The notes beneath the pieces were generated by a model. That model searched no databases, had not been told where the DNA came from, and saw only the letters and a list, made by a program, of their open reading frames with translations. The position numbers and the translations under genes are program-made. From Aquilaria yunnanensis (taxonomy: Eukaryota; Streptophyta; Magnoliopsida; Malvales; Thymelaeaceae), in the NCBI GenBank assembly GCA_039654915.1, contig CM077597.1:90460001-90524000 (forward strand): a stretch of DNA of 64,000 nt. Reading direction: 5' to 3'. Positions 58,674 through 64,000 of this stretch are shown here, in pieces; positions within the stretch are counted from its first letter, which is position 1, and each line of letters opens with the position of its first letter.

Positions 58674-58925
58674 TTTTCTCCGTTTTATATTAATTAATCT
58701 TTTTATATTTTTTTAACTGAAGTTTGACTTAAACATATTTATATTAATATGTATTAAAAATAAATTCTTAAAAATGATATTTATAAACTATAATATTTAA
58801 ATTTTCATTTTCATATAAAATATTTATATTTTTATAATAAATTTTAAAAAATAAAATTATTAATTAATTGCGGTAAATAGTAAAATGAACATATTTTATG
58901 AAATGAAGAGGATATTTTTTTAATC
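58674..58925. mobile_element. Possible degraded Stowaway-like MITE
   Basis: The left end contains tattttctccgttttatatt. The right end in reverse complement contains aatatcctcttcatttcat, which is partly alike. The interior is AT-rich and includes gtttgactt, a word common in such MITEs. No clear TA duplication or precise ends can be set. Confidence 0.4.
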
Positions 58926-60464
58926 ACGGTCTAATATATCTTTACCCATTGTCAAAAATTTATTGCTTTACCCCAGATTTCCTAGACTAGAAATAAAATT
59001 GAAGAGTGCTAGGGAAGCTCTTCTTGCAGTTGCTCCAACATTCTTGTTTTATTCCGTAGACATGTGATAGTTTTATCTAAGGTAAAAAAAGAAAAAGAAA
59101 AACCAGGTAAACCGGTTAAATAAACCTTTTTTTCGTCTCTCACCCGGTCAAACTCCTCTGCCTGTAGTCTATCACCACCATCTTCCGCTGTTTACAATAT
59201 ATGCCCCTTACCGACCGTAACAAAGTATAGCCAAGTAAAGCTTATCCAATCTTTTCATTGCTCAACCTCCATCTCGCTTCAGCTGCCCCAAGACCGGAAC
59301 TAGCCACACCCCCCTTCGACCACTGCTGTCACCGTCCTTGGTTGTTGCTTTGAAGCTCTGCTTCTTATTGTGCCAACATCCATGTTTCAGCCAGCTCCTG
59401 TAATTTTGGGTCAAATTACGTAGCAATGGGTTCTAAGCTCGATATGAAGTATATAAAAGTACACTTTGTTTCGCAACAACGACTAAGTTCAATTTTCTAC
59501 CGGACATCAGTCTTTTTTTACAATAACTTTTGAGAGGGCCCACAAATTTTTCTAGCAAGATCATCTCCTGAACGGTTTCCACTTTCAGAATACTAATTCT
59601 TTATAACCAAAAGAGCTGTACCTCCACATAAATCCCACCTCTAATATCCTTTGAAACTGGCACAAGGGATCAACTCAGGCCCCAAAATTAAACAATAACG
59701 CCAATGATATAAGAACAAGAAAGAATCAATTTAATTGAAAAAAAAATCTGAAATAAATATATGTTTTGCTTACCTTATGACACCCAGTGGATTTCTGGTC
59801 ATAGAATAAACAATTATGGTGCTTAAAAAAAAAAAAGAATAAACAATTATGGAGACAACCTCAAGAAAAAAAGAAAGTGAAGAAAACTTCAAGAAAAAAG
59901 AAAGTGACGGTCGACCAGTAGTGGCCCGTCTTCAGTAATAAATAATTATTAATTTATTATTTATTAATATTACATTAGATACACCTTAGATTCCCGGTTG
60001 AAATTATATAAATTAAGGTCTGGTTTGGAACACCTTTTATATTAATGTTAAAATTTTAGATAAATTATTAATGGTGAAGATGAAATTACTGAAATAAAAA
60101 ACTAAAAACTACCTTTATATAATTTTTTTAAAACTTTAATATTAACCATTAATGCTAATACAAAACAGAACCTAAAACTAATATCACATGTAAAAAGAAT
60201 AAAAGGAAATTATTGGAGTAACTGCATGAGTAGCTGCCCTCAGCAATTCTCAATAAAATTAGGTGCGGCCTAATATTCTGAAGTAAAAATGCATTCTTTC
60301 AATGTAATTTTTAAAAAATGTTAAAACATACTAAAAGTAGTGAACAATAAATCTTATTGAACCATATATGTGGTACCAAGACAGGTTGGATATTTTTAAA
60401 AAATGTTAAAACATACTAAAAGGAAAGGTGGTACCAAGACAGGTTGGATATTTTAGAACGGGCC
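58926..60464. other. Intergenic DNA with short local duplications
   Basis: A segment at about 58930-58995 (acccattgtcaaaaatttattgc) is similar to about 60580-60645. A ~55-bp tandem piece (ggtaccaagacaggttggata, and aaaaaatgttaaaacatac) is repeated at 60312-60470. No gene is recognised. Confidence 0.45.
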
Positions 60465-60565
60465 ATGAGGGTGAGAGCAATAACAAGTGGAGCCGCTTAG
60501 AAGACTTTGCAAAATAGGGATAGAAGAAGAAGATGCCAGATTTAGATGAATCCAGCCAAAACGAT
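60465..60565 (+). repeat. Duplicated ~100-bp segment, copy 1
   Basis: The segment gtggagccgcttagaaga, then tttgcaaaataggga and agaagaagaaga, atttaga-gaatcc, gccaaaacga is repeated at 61237-61345 in the same orientation with about 10 percent difference. Confidence 0.75.
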
Positions 60566-61236
60566 GTTTCACTGTCTAATATATGATTACCCATTGTCAA
60601 AAATTTCTTGCTCTACCACTGAATTCCTTCATTGGAAATAAAATTTGGCTCACTCCACACTTAGAACAAAATTACAATTTTACCTTCACTGATCCTTACT
60701 TCGCTCACCAGACTTCACTCATTTGTCCACCTCCCCAGCACCTAGCCAACCCTCCCCGTTGTATCCTCCTCCTCCGACCAGCTATCGAGAAGCATCACGC
60801 TCGTGCTAACTGAAATCACAGGGCTTGGCTTCAACTGAGGAGCACTAATCTGATATAATGGTGAAGCAGCAGAAAGAGGATGGAAGTACGTTGAAGTCAT
60901 CTGATCCATACCTGAACATATCAGAATCGGCGAAGAATAGGTAACTTTTCGGATCGTGCCTCGGAGGTAGGCGAACAACAGACACTGCTCATACAATCAT
61001 TGACAAACGACGGAGGGAGGCGGACTATGATGGCCAGATCCAGACCGGGCTGAGGTTGGCGACAGGAGACGGACGTCAAGAGAGTGTGGTGACGGGAAGC
61101 AGCTAAAGACGAACGGCGGAAGGAGGAGGAGGGCGCTGCTTTCTGAGAGAGAGAGTGAGGCTCTGAAAAGAGACGAGAAACGGACAAAGAAGGCAGGATA
61201 CTGTTGGAGTGGCAATTTGGTGAAATGCACGAAGTA

Positions 61237-61345
61237 TGGGGGTGAGAACAATAACAGGTGGAGCCGCTTAGAAGATTTTGCAAAATAGGGAAAGAAGAAG
61301 AAGACGCTAGATTTAGACGAATCCCGCCAAAACGAAGGCGGCTCG
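61237..61345 (+). repeat. Duplicated ~100-bp segment, copy 2
   Basis: Second copy of 60465-60565. The GC-richer stretch between the two (60700-61230) includes a 170-codon Ser-rich minus frame (60921-61433) that overlaps this copy. It has no known domain and is not called as a gene. Confidence 0.75.
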
Positions 61346-63836
61346 GACTTTTCTTTGCGTGGGCGTGGGAGGTCCAGATGCCATGTGATGTACTCTGGCT
61401 TTCATTGCGATTGAAGACAATATTTATTGTCAAGACAAACTTTACTCTCCCTCTCCTTTCTGGAGTAAATCAATCGCTGATATTAAATAAAATATAAATT
61501 ATTTTTACGAAAAAATAATGAGATTACAAAAAGTACAAATTTTGACTTGGATAACAAAGCAGTCGCCTCGTTTCATTAGTAAAGTTAAGAAATATAAAAA
61601 AGTTTGTGTTATTTTAACGGTTGTTCTTTTACGTTTTGCATGTTAACCTAAAAAATACGAAAAATGAATATTGAAATAAGAACTTAAAAAGTAATATGAT
61701 AAATTAATTTATTAAATAATAAAATATCTGTAATTTGCGAGACATCCGTATCTGTAATTTGTGGCATTTTCAGATTTTCACTTAAATACATAGACAAAAA
61801 GTTAAAAAGTTGAGATATTTACAAATTTGCACCAAAACTTTCATTATGTGTGGTTACCAATTTTCATTGAAAAAGAAGATGAGACTTGAAAAGCTAATAA
61901 GGATAAGATAAAAAAATGAAGGTATGGACGAAAGTAGCTAGCCCACGTCGTTCACTAAGGGACAGCCCAAACTCAATCATTTTCTCAGAAGCCCTTGCCC
62001 ACTTCCGAGCCCACCTTCCCAAATCCCATCACTGGTAAAGTCTTTCCCACCATGGACCATGGACACCCCCACATACTTGTTCCTTTCCCATTTCCCTGCG
62101 TAAGAGTTCAATCACGTGATGTTGCACCGAAAAAGATCATAACCACAAAACATTCTCAAGTGGGTTATATATATGGGTTTTCGTCCACATAATTAATGTT
62201 TGATTCAGACATTAAATCAGTATCTATAGCTAGCTAATCAATTCTCAATATAGATAATACTTCATCAGCAAGCAAAATAAATAATTTATTAATAATAGAG
62301 TAATAATTTCAATATGTTCCATAATCATGTATGTGTAGGCGAATGTGGGCAAGATCCATTGGTTGGTGAAGCACATGAAGTTTTAAAAGCATATGTAGTT
62401 TAATGTCAGAGAATATGATTGGAGGAGAACGTGACCCACCTTGGAATTTTGTTCACCACGTAAAATTTTTCATTTAAATGGGAGAAAATAAAATAGGTGC
62501 AAAGATCTTTTCACTTACACAAGTGAAGAAAGCGATTGGATCTGAGGATTAGAATTCAAAGCTCCACCAACCCAATGTCCCAACAATACTTGCCATCTTT
62601 GTGGAAGAAAAAAAAGGCGGAAGCTCGAACCCCTCCCAAATTATTTCTCAACTGTAACCTTATCCACGTGGTAATTAATGGAGACATTTGGAGATATTTG
62701 AAAGTTAATATGATGTAGATGTAATAATCTATTTAAAAGTAAATTTTTGTGATCTTATTACATTTTTATGAAATTTTTTTTAATGTCTTTAACTAGAAAA
62801 ATTCATAAAAATTTAATAAAATTATAAAAATTATATTTTTAATTAATTATTATAGCTATATAGTATTGACTTTTAATTAAAATTAATTCTAAGTAAAAAA
62901 AACATAAAATAAAAAAATTATTTTATAACCAATTAACTAAAATTAAAGCAAACTGGTGTTAAGCGCTTAATTTTAGAGACTGATTACGAATAAATTTCAT
63001 CTGTAATATATTAGTAAAATGCAGTTCGTTAATAATATGTCCAAAAATGATAAAAGAATTACATTTGTTACTAATTCCATTAGTTATGCTCATTTTTTCA
63101 GCTACTGGTAGTAGCATACCTTTGATTTGATTTGCAAGGACAATTTTTGTGAATATGCATTTTTGCATGATATTATTTATTTCTCTTTGTATAAATGTTC
63201 CAAATGATAAGCACCCTCATTATAAGAGATTTCAAATTCAAAAAAATGTGCTTACAGTCCACAAAATTCAGAAAGTTTACAATTTAGGAACCCAGTACCC
63301 TAACTAGCTAGTAAAATTAGGAAATTCGATTGTCTCGAATGGGTAGAAAAAAAAAAAAAAAGAAACAATTTTTGATGTGCTGGTTGGAAGATAGTATCAT
63401 TACATATTGGTTTACTCATGTTTTACCGTCTGAAGTTACATAATACTTAACATGAAACCTAAGGCTTCAAAAGTTATAATCAATCTTTAATTCTATTGAG
63501 CCGATCAAGCTCTTGAGTCAATAACGAGATTAAGACTAGCCGAATATAGGCTCACATTTTTAGGACACATCGAACTTGAGCTCAAGCTCAATCCGAGTCT
63601 AAGATTAAGGAGCTAGGCTCAAGTCTAAGGGGGGTTGAGCTCAGTAACATGATTGCAGCTTATATTATAAAATGGAATACCTACTTTAAAGGGAAATTAT
63701 ACTTTTAGTTCTAAAACTTTCTACATTTTCTTTTTTGAAGTCATAAAAATTCTTTCATTGTCTATATCAATCCTAAAGCTTTGTTGAAGTTTTAATAGTT
63801 AGTAATAGAAGTACTGCCTCATAAGCGGAGACATAT
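61346..63836. other. AT-rich intergenic DNA, nothing recognised
   Basis: No ORF with family features is present. Isolated cacgtg/cacgtgg words (62114, 62666) are G-box-like but have no associated gene in the window. 63490-63640 has gctcaagct/agccgatcaag-type words and may be a dispersed repeat. Confidence 0.45.
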
Positions 63837-64000
63837 TGTGGCAACGTCGGGTTTTCGGGAGTCGCCACCAATCAGTTTTCTTAGGTCGATTGGTCACCTT
63901 AAAATTGGTCTGCGAGAGTTCGGGGATCGGGAGTACGGTTACGTTAAAACAACTTTGTTAAAACGCCCAAAAATTGGCACCTTAGTTGATTTTAATTTTG
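63837..64000 (-). repeat. Start of a second, related LTR (truncated by window end)
   Basis: The 164 bases match the first 164-165 bases of the two 3-kb LTRs, starting at the same TG. There are three substitutions (ttcggga for ttctgga, gttttctt for gtttactt, ggggatc for ggagatc) and one missing A. It is therefore an older or different family member in the same orientation. Whether it is a solo LTR or a full element lies outside the window. Confidence 0.93.

Overview
This window is AT-rich nuclear DNA of a flowering plant, most likely a eudicot. The evidence is plant-type LTR retrotransposons, Stowaway- and Mutator-type MITEs, a LINE remnant, a Helitron-like terminus and a CC-NB-ARC-LRR resistance gene with plant-type introns. 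Protein-coding density is very low. All function calls come from reading the sequence and recalling family hallmarks; no database search was possible.

The dominant object is one 19-kb LTR retrotransposon at 15187-34204, on the minus strand. It is flanked by a perfect 5-bp target duplication (AAATC), and its 3027/3028-bp LTRs differ visibly only by one A in a homopolymer, so the insertion is very young. It has a primer-binding site, a polypurine tract and an intact 583-aa Ty3/gypsy-type Gag, but no protease, reverse transcriptase, RNase H or integrase, so it is non-autonomous. In place of pol it carries cargo. In element order this is three tandem 182-aa zinc-cluster proteins resembling the nucleic-acid-binding/silencing-suppressor proteins of carla-like plant viruses, then an intact intronless LOG-type cytokinin-activating enzyme (209 aa), then a 2.7-kb array of short hairpin-forming repeats. 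Each LTR also contains a broken BAG-family co-chaperone fragment in antisense. The cargo ORFs are separated by a repeated module, and most have a TATA-like box close upstream. I regard this cargo-bearing element as the candidate undescribed system. A related LTR begins at 63837 and runs off the window.

The second notable locus, 46514-53907 (minus), is a CC-NB-ARC-LRR gene. Its four exons can be joined in phase with good GT/AG sites. The third exon encodes a copia-type Gag-like (UBN2/DUF4219) domain, so the gene has the form of an NLR with an integrated domain. The allele shown looks damaged: a TAG replaces the kinase-2 Trp codon, RNBS-C is missing, the GLPL and MHD motifs are degenerate, and an acidic tract from trinucleotide repeats sits in the LRR region.

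The rest is intergenic. 1-600 is a probable LTR fragment. 1580-2281 is a Mutator-like MITE with 10-bp target duplications. 4310-4690 is a LINE remnant. 7320-8600 is a repetitive block, followed by a Stowaway MITE at 8681-8976. 10706-14935 is a Helitron-like end followed by a complex repeat array. 34205-46500 is mostly unrecognised DNA with microsatellites, local duplications and a few exon-like fragments. 54000-63836 holds tandem arrays, a possible MITE and a duplicated segment. No tRNA, rRNA or CRISPR was seen.
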